40,427 nt of DNA from Methanomassiliicoccales archaeon (GCA_030672365.1 DAOVGM010000025.1:1-40427); one strand, 5' to 3'; positions 24,759 through 33,432 are shown, counted from the first letter of the stretch. Made by a program: numbers and translations. Notes: a model not told the origin generated them from the letters alone.

Positions 24759-25667
24759 ATGTCATTGTTTGACGACACAGAAGAGGAAGAGCAGGAACCT
24801 GTCCAGGAAGAGGAAGACAGGCAGCCGATTATTCAAAGGACGATAAGCATCGACGTCGAGGGGGAGGACCGCAGGTCCATCACCACCGGCATAACCAGCA
24901 AGTACGACCTCCTTGTCAAGAACAACGGCACTTCCAAAGATACCGTTCTCATTTCCGCAGACCTCATCGCCGCAACCAGCCTGGGCGAGGACGCGGCAGA
25001 GTGGACGGTCACACTTCAGAAAAAAGATAAAGACCTGTGGGAAGTCGGAAAGACCGGCATCAAGGGCAAAGAGCTGGAGATCAAGGGCGGCGACAACGCC
25101 CCACTCATTCTCACGGTATCTTCACCGAGGGGAGCCAGATACGGCGACACGATGAACGTGATTGTAACAGCAAAGTCCGCTTCGAACCCAACGATTTCCG
25201 ATTCCGTAACTCTCAGGACCACCGCCCAGCAATCGGTACTGGCGATCAAGACCCAGATAGGACACGAGAGGACTGTCGCGGACACTCTGGGCAGCAGAAG
25301 TGAGAATCTGGGAGTTCAGTCGATTCTTTGCCCCCAGGCACTCCGCGGTTACATAATCGTCGAGGCGATGAACACGGACCGCCTCGCGGAAACCGTGCGC
25401 GGAATCAAGAGGGCCAGAGGCGTCGTGGCAGGCGAGATGAGCTTTGACGAGATAAATCACTATCTGACTCCGAAGCCGCTTGTATCAGGCATCGTCGAAG
25501 GCGACATAGTCGAGCTGATTGCGGGACCGTTCAAGGGAGAAAAAGCCCGAGTCCAGCTGATTGACGAGCCGAAGGAAGAAATAACCGTCGAATTATTCGA
25601 GGCGCTGGTGCCGATCCCGGTCACGGTCAAGGGCGACAGCGTCAGAGTCATAGAGAAAGATGGGTAA
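24759..25667 (+). CDS. spt5: Transcription elongation factor Spt5 with extra N-terminal Ig-like domain
   Basis: 302 aa, about twice the usual archaeal length. The C-terminal half is standard: NGN domain at about 158-240 (VLAIKTQIGHERTVADTL, RGYIIVEAMNTDRLAETVRGIKRARG) and KOW domain at about 243-300 (EGDIVELIAGPFKGEKARVQ). The first 25 residues are acidic. Residues about 26-156 form a beta-rich domain (YDLLVKNNGTSKDTVLI, PLILTVSSPRGARYGDTMNVIVTA) that resembles NEW3/CARDB-type Ig-like domains usually found outside the cell. Spt5 pairs with Spt4 to close the RNA polymerase clamp. The ATG at 24759 is chosen over a GTG at 24750. Confidence 0.9.
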   Translation: MSLFDDTEEEEQEPVQEEEDRQPIIQRTISIDVEGEDRRSITTGITSKYDLLVKNNGTSKDTVLISADLIAATSLGEDAAEWTVTLQKKDKDLWEVGKTGIKGKELEIKGGDNAPLILTVSSPRGARYGDTMNVIVTAKSASNPTISDSVTLRTTAQQSVLAIKTQIGHERTVADTLGSRSENLGVQSILCPQALRGYIIVEAMNTDRLAETVRGIKRARGVVAGEMSFDEINHYLTPKPLVSGIVEGDIVELIAGPFKGEKARVQLIDEPKEEITVELFEALVPIPVTVKGDSVRVIEKDG

Positions 25668-25741
25668 ACCGCGGAGCAGAGGATATTGAGAAAAACTTCG
25701 GAGATGAGAGAACAAAGCTTTGGAAAAGAGGGAGTGAAAAA

Positions 25742-26218
25742 ATGGCAGAAGTTATTGAAGCACTGGTAGACGGCGGAAAGGCAACGCCCGGCCCGCCGCT
25801 CGGGCCCGCACTGGGACCGCTCGGCGTGAACGTCGTCGAAATAGTCAAGGTCATCAACGACAAGACAAAGGCGTTCGAGGGAATGAAGGTGCCAGTCAAG
25901 TTGACCGTCGACCCGAAGACGAAGGATTTTGAGGTCTCGGTGGGGACTCCGCCGACGAGCGCTCTCATCATCAAGGAACTGGGCATCGACAAGGGCTCGG
26001 GTGAGCCAGCGACAGTCAAGGTCGCCAACATGACCTTAGAACAAGCCATCAAAGTCTCGGAAATGAAGAAGGACTCGCTACTCGGAAACACGACAAAGGA
26101 GCGAATTCTTGAAGTAACTGGCACATGCGTCTCGATGGGCATCCAGATTGACGGAAAAGACCCGAAAGATTTTCAGGCAGATTTGAAGAAGGGCACATAC
26201 GATAAGAAACTCGAGTGA
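25742..26218 (+). CDS. rpl11: Large ribosomal subunit protein uL11
   Basis: 158 aa. The N-terminal signature ATPGPPLGPALGPLGVNV is clear, as is the C-terminal rRNA-binding domain with GSGEPATVKVANMTLEQAI and TCVSMGIQIDGKDP. uL11 forms the base of the GTPase-associated stalk that contacts EF-2. It lies 74 nt after spt5, with GAGGGAGTG as ribosome site. Its TGA directly abuts the stop codon of the convergent xseB gene with no spacer. Confidence 0.96.
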   Translation: MAEVIEALVDGGKATPGPPLGPALGPLGVNVVEIVKVINDKTKAFEGMKVPVKLTVDPKTKDFEVSVGTPPTSALIIKELGIDKGSGEPATVKVANMTLEQAIKVSEMKKDSLLGNTTKERILEVTGTCVSMGIQIDGKDPKDFQADLKKGTYDKKLE

Positions 26219-26401
26219 TTAGTTTTCGGATTCACTCAGCTGCCTGACACGTGTCTCGGCTTTGGAAAGAATCTCATCTGCGAGTTTCGAGAGTTTCACA
26301 CCTTCTTCGTAAAGTTTCATCGCTCTCTCAAGTGGAATATTATCATTATCCAGTTCCTCAGTCACCTTCTCCAGCTTCTCCAATATCTCTTCAAACTTCA
26401 A
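26219..26401 (-). CDS. xseB: Exodeoxyribonuclease VII small subunit
   Basis: 60 aa. It matches the XseB pattern: FEEILEKLEKVTEELDNDNIPLERAMKLYEEGVKLSKLADEIL, two helices forming a coiled coil that binds the large subunit. It overlaps the 3' end of xseA by 11 nt, so the two are co-expressed. The protein is typical of bacteria and found in only some archaea. Confidence 0.92.
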   Translation of the reverse strand: MKFEEILEKLEKVTEELDNDNIPLERAMKLYEEGVKLSKLADEILSKAETRVRQLSESEN

Positions 26402-27569
26402 TCTCCTTCACCTCTCCTTTGATCTTACCATCCCTGAGTTGCCCCTCAAACCCACCTTTGCTGAAAGTAGCTGCCTCGCGAATCCTTTTCCCATCCTGAT
26501 AGAGAGCAGCCAGCCCACTCTCCTCTATCCCCGCGATCCATGTGGTTCGGAGGGCGGTATTCAACGTTGCGATGGATTCCCTGATCAAGGCCACCCTGTT
26601 CAGGGTATGGAATGTCAACCTTTCCTCGATTCTCCTGAGCTCCGTTTTTGACATCCCCAGCCTCGATTCGACCATTCTTCGTCTTAAGTCCATGTCGTAG
26701 AGATCCAGAGTCTGCCTTGCGCTGTTGAGGCGCTCCTCCATGATGTTATGCATGGCTTCCGTGAGGAGTCCATACCCCTCGATAAGTTTCTCCATTGTTT
26801 GTATTATCAATTCGGCCGCGGCGGTGGGCGTCGACACTTTGACATCTGCCACGAAATCGGAGATCACCTCGTCAACCTCATGACCGACAGCAGATATCAC
26901 AGGGGTTTCGCATGCGAAGACGGCTCGGGCCAGCTCCTCCTCGTTGAATGCCCATAGCTCCTCTATCGATCCTCCGCCCCTGCCGATGATGATTACATCC
27001 ACCTTGCCATTGAGTGAATTCAAGCCTTGGGCAATGGTTGCGGCAGCTCCCTCCCCCTGGACACGCGCATCCACCACAACAATCTCCAATCCGGGTCCCT
27101 CCATAAAAACTCTCAACATATCTTGAAGCGCCGCTCCCTTTTCCGAGGTTACTATGCCGACCCATTCGGGGAAAACTGGTATTGTTTGCTTCCTCTCAAC
27201 CGCGAAGAGTCCTTCCTTCAGGAGCATTTCCTTCATTTCAAGGAATTTTTTGTAAAGGTCTCCCTTTCCCTCTATGATGCAATCATACACATCCAACTGG
27301 TAGATGGAACCCATGGGATATGTGGTTATGCTTCCCATCAACACCACCTTGGTCCCGTTCTCCAAAGGCAAAACATCCATCTTGGAGGCCCTGGACGACC
27401 AGATGACACATTTCAGGGTCGCCTTTTCATCTTTGATGCTGAAGTAGTGATGCGCCCTGGCCGCGTAGTTCGTCACCTCGCCACGCACCGCGATATCTAT
27501 CAGTTCGGGCTGGTTCTTGATGGTATCTTTGATTATTTTCGCAACTTCGCTGACCGATACGGGCTGCAT
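26391..27569 (-). CDS. xseA: Exodeoxyribonuclease VII large subunit
   Basis: 392 aa, shorter than the about 450 of most bacterial XseA. An N-terminal OB fold (about 1-95: IAVRGEVTNYAARAHHYFSIKDEKATLKC) is followed by the catalytic domain with GIVTSEKGAALQDML, the GRGGGSIEELWAFN motif and AVGHEVDEVISDFVADVKVSTPTAAAEL. These supply the Asp, Arg, His and Asp expected in the active site. The shortening is in the C-terminal helical part that binds XseB copies. The enzyme degrades single-stranded DNA to oligonucleotides. It diverges from the HNH gene across repeat copy 4. Transfer from bacteria to an archaeal ancestor is likely (inference). Confidence 0.93.
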   Translation of the reverse strand: MQPVSVSEVAKIIKDTIKNQPELIDIAVRGEVTNYAARAHHYFSIKDEKATLKCVIWSSRASKMDVLPLENGTKVVLMGSITTYPMGSIYQLDVYDCIIEGKGDLYKKFLEMKEMLLKEGLFAVERKQTIPVFPEWVGIVTSEKGAALQDMLRVFMEGPGLEIVVVDARVQGEGAAATIAQGLNSLNGKVDVIIIGRGGGSIEELWAFNEEELARAVFACETPVISAVGHEVDEVISDFVADVKVSTPTAAAELIIQTMEKLIEGYGLLTEAMHNIMEERLNSARQTLDLYDMDLRRRMVESRLGMSKTELRRIEERLTFHTLNRVALIRESIATLNTALRTTWIAGIEESGLAALYQDGKRIREAATFSKGGFEGQLRDGKIKGEVKEIEV

Positions 27570-27647
27570 GAATTAGCATTAACATCAGTTCATATAAATC
27601 ATTTCAATGGAGGGTGGACTGAAACTATTGGACCAAGTACGTTCTGA

Positions 27648-27770
27648 CCGGGGGTGGGTCGTTTCCCGCCCCATCTGGTGGTTTGTCCCACCCCATCCAA
27701 TTCTGCCGCCCCCCACCCCGGCGTCCCTGCGCTGGCCAAGCCCGCCCCCCCTTGGCCTGCTCGGGACGCG
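27648..27770 (+). repeat. C-rich intergenic repeat, copy 4 (clearest copy)
   Basis: GGGGGTGGG-tcgttt-CCCGCCCC opens the element (a stem with one G-T), then GGTTTGTCCCACCCC, CCGCCCCCCACCCCGGC, CCTGCGCTGGCC, AAGCCCGCCCCCCC and the end GGCCTGCTCGGGACGCG. The blocks follow the same order as copies 1 and 3. It sits between xseA and the HNH gene (divergent), next to the HNH promoter AAAGTATAATTACC. Confidence 0.75.
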
Positions 27771-27816
27771 TGATTAAAGAAAAGTATAATTACCACCAAA
27801 CCATATTTCCTTATTA

Positions 27817-28785
27817 ATGTTGAGGGAAGTTGTGGACTTTCGGATTGTTTCTGAGGGGAAGGTATTACATATCTCTAAAATTCGAGGTAATCTGAAATCA
27901 GAAGACCGAGACAATTTGGAAAATAAAATTAATGACACATTAGAAAATCAATTTGAAGGAAAACAAATCAAAATTGACGGAATAAATGTGGAATTAGACA
28001 ATCTGGACAAGACGACAATCTTGGAGATGGTCAAGACATCCATTCCAAAGACATTAACCCCAATACTTGAGAGAGTAATCCAACTGGCAGACAGGTACTA
28101 TGAGAACAGTATCAAGGGACTGTATGAGACAATCGAGAGTGAGAAGCACAGACGAGCGGACAGGCTGTTGCCTTACGTGGAAAAAGCCATAAAGATAGAA
28201 ACCATCATCAAGAAGAGCACCATACAACAAAAAGATATACTTGTGGATGGTGATTATAAAATTGCAATAATTTCCCCTACCCAAACAGCAAAACTTACTG
28301 ACATTGGTTTATTTGTTTGGATTGATAATTCATACGAGTGGGTTCAATATAAATCCAAGGTCATTTTTGCTTTCACAATTGAGGATTTTACAAAAAGCGA
28401 AGAATATCCGATTTGCTTAGGCAATGAGCCAAAACTACCCTCAAAAAATTATTGGTTTTACAAGGAAAAAATATACTGGGAAAATGATGGACTTGATCCC
28501 GAATCTGTAAAAGCACTTGCTGATGCCAGGGAAAGCAAAAAACAAAGAAAAGTCGAATTTCTTAAAGGCCCTGAAACTAAACAGAAATCAAGGAGATATA
28601 TTGACGATGATGTCAAGCTGGCTGTTTGGAGAAGAGATAATGCCAGATGTGTAAAATGTGGCTCAAATAAAGATTTGGAATTTGACCACATCATACCTGT
28701 TTCAATGGGCGGTAGCAGTACTGAAAGAAATCTCCAACTTCTTTGTGAAAGGTGCAATAGAGAAAAAGGAGCAGATTTGAAATAA
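27817..28785 (+). CDS. HNH endonuclease domain protein (AT-rich, likely acquired)
   Basis: 322 aa. The C-terminal about 60 residues are a classic HNH nuclease: CVKCGSNKDLEFDHIIPVSMGG, then NLQLLCERCNREKG, with the two CxxC pairs that hold zinc and the catalytic His in DHI. The N-terminal 240 residues are charged and Lys/Ile-rich and are not recognised; they include a helical stretch (about 85-140) and a beta-rich region (about 145-225). Codon use is visibly AT-rich (AAA, AAT, ATT, TTT) compared with its GC-richer neighbours, a sign of transfer. The TATA-like AAAGTATAATTACC is about 30 bp before the ATG, so the mRNA is probably leaderless. Could be a defence or mobile-element nuclease. Confidence 0.85.
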   Translation: MLREVVDFRIVSEGKVLHISKIRGNLKSEDRDNLENKINDTLENQFEGKQIKIDGINVELDNLDKTTILEMVKTSIPKTLTPILERVIQLADRYYENSIKGLYETIESEKHRRADRLLPYVEKAIKIETIIKKSTIQQKDILVDGDYKIAIISPTQTAKLTDIGLFVWIDNSYEWVQYKSKVIFAFTIEDFTKSEEYPICLGNEPKLPSKNYWFYKEKIYWENDGLDPESVKALADARESKKQRKVEFLKGPETKQKSRRYIDDDVKLAVWRRDNARCVKCGSNKDLEFDHIIPVSMGGSSTERNLQLLCERCNREKGADLK

Positions 28786-28989
28786 ATGGGTGATAAAATG
28801 GAAGAGGACTATATTGAAGGATATTTTTCAAAACCAATAAGTGATGAGTTAGCGACTGAAATTGGAATAGCCATTGGTTATAGAAAGGGTAATCAGCTTA
28901 TGTTTGACAAAAAACAAAGATGTATAGGATTTGTTTGTCATAAAGAGGATTTTGAAACAAGTATTAAGACCCGTGTAAAAATTAAATAG
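28786..28989 (+). CDS. Small AT-rich protein next to HNH gene, unknown
   Basis: 67 aa starting immediately after the HNH stop (TAA then ATG, zero spacing). It is acidic at the N-terminus (MGDKMEEDYIEGYF), with one short hydrophobic stretch (ATEIGIAIGY) and a basic end (IKTRVKIK); it contains two cysteines. No family recognised. It shares the AT-rich composition of the HNH gene and was probably acquired with it; it could be an inhibitor or accessory factor of the nuclease (speculative). An internal ATG at 28798 is an alternative start. Confidence 0.65.
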   Translation: MGDKMEEDYIEGYFSKPISDELATEIGIAIGYRKGNQLMFDKKQRCIGFVCHKEDFETSIKTRVKIK

Positions 28990-29031
28990 GGGCACAGAAC
29001 CTTAACTATTTTTCGTTTATCTCTAAACAAA

Positions 29032-30468
29032 TCACAAAGAAAAATACTCAAGACACTCTTTTAGAACTTCCGGCACATTATAAATGACATCAAGCGCGGT
29101 CATCGAGTAACTCATTTCCTCGAAGGCCAAGTCTCCGGCGGAGCCAGACAGGTAGGCCGCGATTCGCGCCGCGTTGTAGGGCGCGACGCCTTTCGACAAA
29201 AGGCCGCCGACAAGGCCGGCCAGCACGTCGCCGGTTCCTCCCACTGTCATGCCCGGGTTTCCCGTTCTATTCTTTTTTGTGTTTGTGCCGTCGGTGATGA
29301 TATCGACGGCTCCCTTCAGGATAACAGTTGCTCCGAATTTAGCAGCCAACCTTTTGACGACATCTTCGGAGATGGCATTATCGCCGACACCGGCCAGCTT
29401 CCTGAATTCCGCCTTGTGCGGCGTCAGCACAACACCCTTGCCTTTCAGGATGTCGTGCTGCCCGACCAGCGATGCAAGGCCGTCGGCATCGATTATCATC
29501 GGCTTGTCTGTGCTAGCTATGACCTCTCGGAGGGTGTGCAAAGTGTGAACATCGTCACCAGCTCCGGGCCCGATGACCAAAGCGTCGGCCTCGTTAGCCA
29601 GTTCTTTCAAGTAATCGACATGTTCCTGGCCGATCTTATCGCCGGCCAGCGGTTTGACAATGTAGTTCGGAGAATAAGAGGCGATGACGTCGCGGCAGTT
29701 TTCGGGCGCCGCGATTGTCACGAGGTCGCAGCCAGCTGCGTATGCTGCCATGCCGGAGAGCGCAGGGGCCCCGGTGTACGGGCCGCCTCCGATGACCAGC
29801 ACCCTGCCGTTCTGGCCTTTGTGCGAATCTCCCTCTGGAATGGGGTAATAAGCAAACTCCCCGGGGCCGACGAAATCCACGGCCTCTGACGGAATTCCGA
29901 TGTCCTTCACAACTATCTGGCCGGAGTTTGTTTCATCCATCCCATCTTTGACATCGTGCAATGCAATCGTGAGCGCGGGGCGAACAGCCAGGTCAGCCCC
30001 GAAGCCGCTCGGGACATCGATCGACACGATTTTGTTGCCAGAGCCGTTCAAATAACCAATCCATTTTCTGTATGGTTCCCGAATCGAGCCGGACATTCCG
30101 GTCCCGAGCATCGCGTCGATAATTAGAGATGCTCCTTCCAGCTCGGAAACGTCCGCGTTTTCGATGACCGAGATGTGCCCCCTCATTTTCTTGAAATTCG
30201 ACATGGCCAGCTCGGTTCTGATGTTATCCGAGCCTTTCAATAAAAGAACTTTAACTTTCCAGCTCATTTGATCCAGATATCTGGCCGCGACAAAGCCATC
30301 GCCGCCGTTGTTGCCGGTCCCGCAAATTACGGTGACTTCGCCTTTTTCATATCTCTCGTCGACGACCTTTGCAATCGCGGAGCCAGCATTTTTCATCAGC
30401 GTGGCGGTGGGCACACCGAGGAATTCGGCATTTATGTCCATAACACGGGTTTCCTGCGGGCTCATCAT
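29032..30468 (-). CDS. nnr: Bifunctional NAD(P)H-hydrate epimerase / ADP-dependent dehydratase
   Basis: 478 aa. It repairs hydrated NADH/NADPH. The N-terminal YjeF epimerase domain (about 1-215) has CGTGNNGGDGFVAARYL at 49-65. The C-terminal ribokinase-like dehydratase domain (about 220-478) has GGGPYTGAPALSG, VIGPGAGDD, LTPHKAEF and VGGTGDVLAG, the phosphate-binding and catalytic Asp region. The fused order is usual in bacteria and many archaea. Its ATG overlaps the stop of the upstream 741-aa gene by 4 bp, so it is the last gene of the KaiC-like operon. Confidence 0.94.
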   Translation of the reverse strand: MMSPQETRVMDINAEFLGVPTATLMKNAGSAIAKVVDERYEKGEVTVICGTGNNGGDGFVAARYLDQMSWKVKVLLLKGSDNIRTELAMSNFKKMRGHISVIENADVSELEGASLIIDAMLGTGMSGSIREPYRKWIGYLNGSGNKIVSIDVPSGFGADLAVRPALTIALHDVKDGMDETNSGQIVVKDIGIPSEAVDFVGPGEFAYYPIPEGDSHKGQNGRVLVIGGGPYTGAPALSGMAAYAAGCDLVTIAAPENCRDVIASYSPNYIVKPLAGDKIGQEHVDYLKELANEADALVIGPGAGDDVHTLHTLREVIASTDKPMIIDADGLASLVGQHDILKGKGVVLTPHKAEFRKLAGVGDNAISEDVVKRLAAKFGATVILKGAVDIITDGTNTKKNRTGNPGMTVGGTGDVLAGLVGGLLSKGVAPYNAARIAAYLSGSAGDLAFEEMSYSMTALDVIYNVPEVLKECLEYFSL

Positions 30469-32690
30469 TCTTCATCACCGAGGTACAAGTCCAGTATCTT
30501 TTCGTACTTCTTGAAATGCTCGCTGTTCGCAAAGTCCTCTATATGACTTTCGGGCAGATGCTCCAGCAGGTCATCAAGCAGCTTAAGAACGTGCTTCAAT
30601 TCATCACGGTGCTCCTTCGACCTGTCGTACTCCTTCTCGAAGGCCAGTATCCTCTCCTGCAGTCCATCGAGACCACGTTTCAACTCCATTTCCCTGGTGC
30701 CGACCTCTAATCTTTTTTTGTCAATTTCCTCCATCACGACCATGACCTTATCGAGCTCCCCATCTGCCTCTGCAGTCGCACGCGGTTCGGGGCCCGCCTC
30801 ATCGGAGAGGGTTTTTACCGAGCCGGCAATGTCGATTGTAAGCCCCTTTCTCAACCGAGTCAGGGGTTTGAAATCCCTCATACAGAACGAATCCTTCATC
30901 GACGTGATTCCGAGGATCAATTCACCCTCGTGCTCGGAAATATCGATTGTCCCGTCGAAGATTTCGGCCAGGGCCGCGACAACGCGACTGTCCTGCGCGC
31001 CCTTGTCCAGCAGCACGATAGAGGTGATACCCGCCTTTCTGAACTGTGCCCGGATAGTCTGGGAAAAATGATGTATCGTCCGCAAATCGTACTCACGCAA
31101 CGAATACGAGAGCATGTCGATGACCGCCACTCCTTTCACCTCCGAGTTTATCTGGTTCAACGCGGTGTTCAAAGCCACACCCAGATGCATTATGTCCTTC
31201 GAGGCGCTCAGGACACCACCCATGTCTTCGACTCCCATGACTCTCTTGTTCTTCTGAGAATTCCAGTCAACTATTCTCAGCATGCCGGTATTGATCAAAT
31301 TGGTGGTTTGGAACCCCCTCTCGGTAAGTCTAGCTATGAGTTCGGCCGGAGGGGACGATGACAGGATGACAACAAGTGAATTTCCCGCAGCCAGACTGTC
31401 AGAGGAATGCTGAAGAACCACATCTATCGGAAACAGTTGCGACGGTATCATGAATAGAAGCGAAGAGCCACGGGGAACTCCCCCGCCAGTCATGATCTCC
31501 ATGCCCGGGCCGCCGACCTGAGTACGCTCGAAATCGATGTCAGAAAAAGAGATTCCGTTTGCTTCCCTTTCAGACTCGTCATCGCCGCACCAGGCCCCCC
31601 TCTTGTCGACATTGACCCTGCACCGAAGTTTATCAAAAACCCCGGGAAACGAGACGAGGCTTATGCAATTCTGAATGGCGCCTTGTTCGACGTGCTGGCT
31701 GATGTCCAGAACACAGTCGAAATGCTCCTGAAATGCGCCCAGTTCCTGCTTTGAATGGACGCTTCCATTCAACGTAAAAAGGCCGCAAAATCGCCTGGTC
31801 CGCAATTTGGCCCTGAGCGCACCCATAAAATCAAGGGCAGTATCGAAATCGACGTTGATTATGGCGTCCGAAACAAAGTCCACAACAACCCGAACCTGCT
31901 GAGTCTGGCATAGAGAAAAGGCGGAATCGAAGGCAACGCTCACGTTCGTCAAACCACTGGAACAGCGTACAACGTTCCCGGTGACCTCGACGCCGTGAAC
32001 TCGCTCGACAAGTTTGCTGTACCAGTCGATGAAAATGAGATAGCCGGGTTCAACATATTTCGGAACGTCCACACCCAGAAGCATCAGTCGTCGTTTTATT
32101 GCATCTGGCGGTTCCTTCCCCGTGGCGAAAATCACGGAGCCGCCTGATTCCAACCCCTCCTTCACGAAGAACGCGATGATGAGGTCGCGCTCGATGCCTT
32201 GCTTTCCGCGCAGTAGGAGCGCGTGATCGTTCGAAAGCTCGTACCGAATCGCCTTGTCGATTTTTTCGATGCCGAATTTTAAAGATTCGGACACGCCCTC
32301 TTCCGTAACCCCCTCCGAAACAGCCAGCAAGTTCGGAAACGCCTTTCCGAGGTCGAATTTTTGTATATCCGCGGCATGCTCGGAATTGAACTTATCGAGC
32401 GGAGCGCTTATGTTCCGCTCCGCCTCCTCCGAACCGATGAAAATCTCCATGATGCTTCCAGCTGCGCCCACCAGCACCCGGATGCCGGCGATGGACCTCT
32501 CATCATCAGGCATCTGGCTCGCATCAATGCTCAAATCGTCGTTGATAGTCAATTTCTCCAGAACGGGGTGCTCTTTCCGATACCTTTCGACAGCGTTGTT
32601 GAACTGTAACTCAACCAGAATCTCTTTGTTGTGCTCTATTATCGCAGCAAGTAAGCTGGCGCATAGTTCAATTCTGGTGTTTGCAGCCAT
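30465..32690 (-). CDS. Large protein with two degenerate RecA/KaiC-like domains and a C-terminal coiled coil
   Basis: 741 aa. N-terminal domain (1-100) of unknown type. RecA-like domain 1 (about 140-380) has LLLRGKQGIERDL at the P-loop position (157-169) without a proper GKT/S, and YLIFIDWYSK. Domain 2 (about 395-625) has GVPRGSSLLFM (404-414) in the same place and LRIVDWNSQK, so the two are internal repeats. Residues about 645-715 form a charged coiled coil. The layout resembles archaeal KaiC/RAD55-like signalling ATPases that have lost nucleotide hydrolysis. GGAGG lies 4 nt before the ATG. It lies 13 nt after the intact KaiC-like gene and overlaps nnr by 4 bp, so it is probably a partner of that ATPase (inference). 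Confidence 0.75.
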   Translation of the reverse strand: MAANTRIELCASLLAAIIEHNKEILVELQFNNAVERYRKEHPVLEKLTINDDLSIDASQMPDDERSIAGIRVLVGAAGSIMEIFIGSEEAERNISAPLDKFNSEHAADIQKFDLGKAFPNLLAVSEGVTEEGVSESLKFGIEKIDKAIRYELSNDHALLLRGKQGIERDLIIAFFVKEGLESGGSVIFATGKEPPDAIKRRLMLLGVDVPKYVEPGYLIFIDWYSKLVERVHGVEVTGNVVRCSSGLTNVSVAFDSAFSLCQTQQVRVVVDFVSDAIINVDFDTALDFMGALRAKLRTRRFCGLFTLNGSVHSKQELGAFQEHFDCVLDISQHVEQGAIQNCISLVSFPGVFDKLRCRVNVDKRGAWCGDDESEREANGISFSDIDFERTQVGGPGMEIMTGGGVPRGSSLLFMIPSQLFPIDVVLQHSSDSLAAGNSLVVILSSSPPAELIARLTERGFQTTNLINTGMLRIVDWNSQKNKRVMGVEDMGGVLSASKDIMHLGVALNTALNQINSEVKGVAVIDMLSYSLREYDLRTIHHFSQTIRAQFRKAGITSIVLLDKGAQDSRVVAALAEIFDGTIDISEHEGELILGITSMKDSFCMRDFKPLTRLRKGLTIDIAGSVKTLSDEAGPEPRATAEADGELDKVMVVMEEIDKKRLEVGTREMELKRGLDGLQERILAFEKEYDRSKEHRDELKHVLKLLDDLLEHLPESHIEDFANSEHFKKYEKILDLYLGDEE

Positions 32691-32703
32691 GGGGCCTCCG
32701 GTG

Positions 32704-33429
32704 TCAGAATACCTTTGACTCGGCTGACACGGTAATTCCTGTGTTGGTAATCAGAAGAGGATGTTTGGTTGTGTCATGCTTTGTGAACCTCATCTTTCGC
32801 ACGGTGAGCGTTCTTCGAAGCTCGCCTTTTACATCCTCCAGTCCGAGAACGATGAACGAATCGGCGATGAACTGCTCGATGCCGTATCTGGTGAGCTGCT
32901 CGCCTTCGACAGATTCAGTAACTAACAGCGTGGTGATGGACTTTTCTTTCAGAAACGCAGCGAATTTAAAGAGTTCGCGCCTCAACTTACCTGGCGAATC
33001 CTCGTAGTACAGGCCGACAGCGGTTACAGAATCGATGGCAACTCTCTTCGCACCGCTGAAATTCAAAAGGTTGGAAAGCAAATCCTGCAAGGCCTCGAAA
33101 CCGACGACACCCTCCTCCTCGGAGACGGACGCCCTCCTGCGGACTTCACCGAGGTCCAGAAGAATGAGTTTTCCCTCCTGCTCGTACTTTTCCAACTCCA
33201 TTCCGTAGGCGTCCATAGCCCTCAGGATATTCACCCGCGGCTCCTCCAAGGTGATGTATATGCCAGTCTCCCCATGATCCTTCACGCCAGTGTAGATAAA
33301 CTGCATACCCATAAGACTCTTCGCGCTACCGGCAGGGCCGCTCACGAGGTTTACGGTGTCCTCTGCGAAGCCACCACTAATCAACGAATCCAATCCAGAT
33401 ATGCCAGTTGGTTTTCTTCCCTTTGCCAT
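32704..33429 (-). CDS. KaiC-like RecA-superfamily ATPase
   Basis: 241 aa, a single RecA-type domain. It starts with the KaiC-family entry GISGLDSLISGGF; Walker A is GPAGSAKS at 31-38; next come YITLEEPRVNILRAM, a Walker B region VAIDSVTAVGLYYED, and LLVTESVEGEQLTRYGIEQFIADSFIVL. The overall pattern matches archaeal KaiC/GvpD/RAD55 proteins and also ArlH, but no archaellum genes are nearby. Unlike the downstream protein its nucleotide site is intact. It is part of a tight cluster: 3 nt after the 84-aa gene, 13 nt before the 741-aa gene. Confidence 0.9.
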   Translation of the reverse strand: MAKGRKPTGISGLDSLISGGFAEDTVNLVSGPAGSAKSLMGMQFIYTGVKDHGETGIYITLEEPRVNILRAMDAYGMELEKYEQEGKLILLDLGEVRRRASVSEEEGVVGFEALQDLLSNLLNFSGAKRVAIDSVTAVGLYYEDSPGKLRRELFKFAAFLKEKSITTLLVTESVEGEQLTRYGIEQFIADSFIVLGLEDVKGELRRTLTVRKMRFTKHDTTKHPLLITNTGITVSAESKVF

Positions 33430-33432
33430 TTA

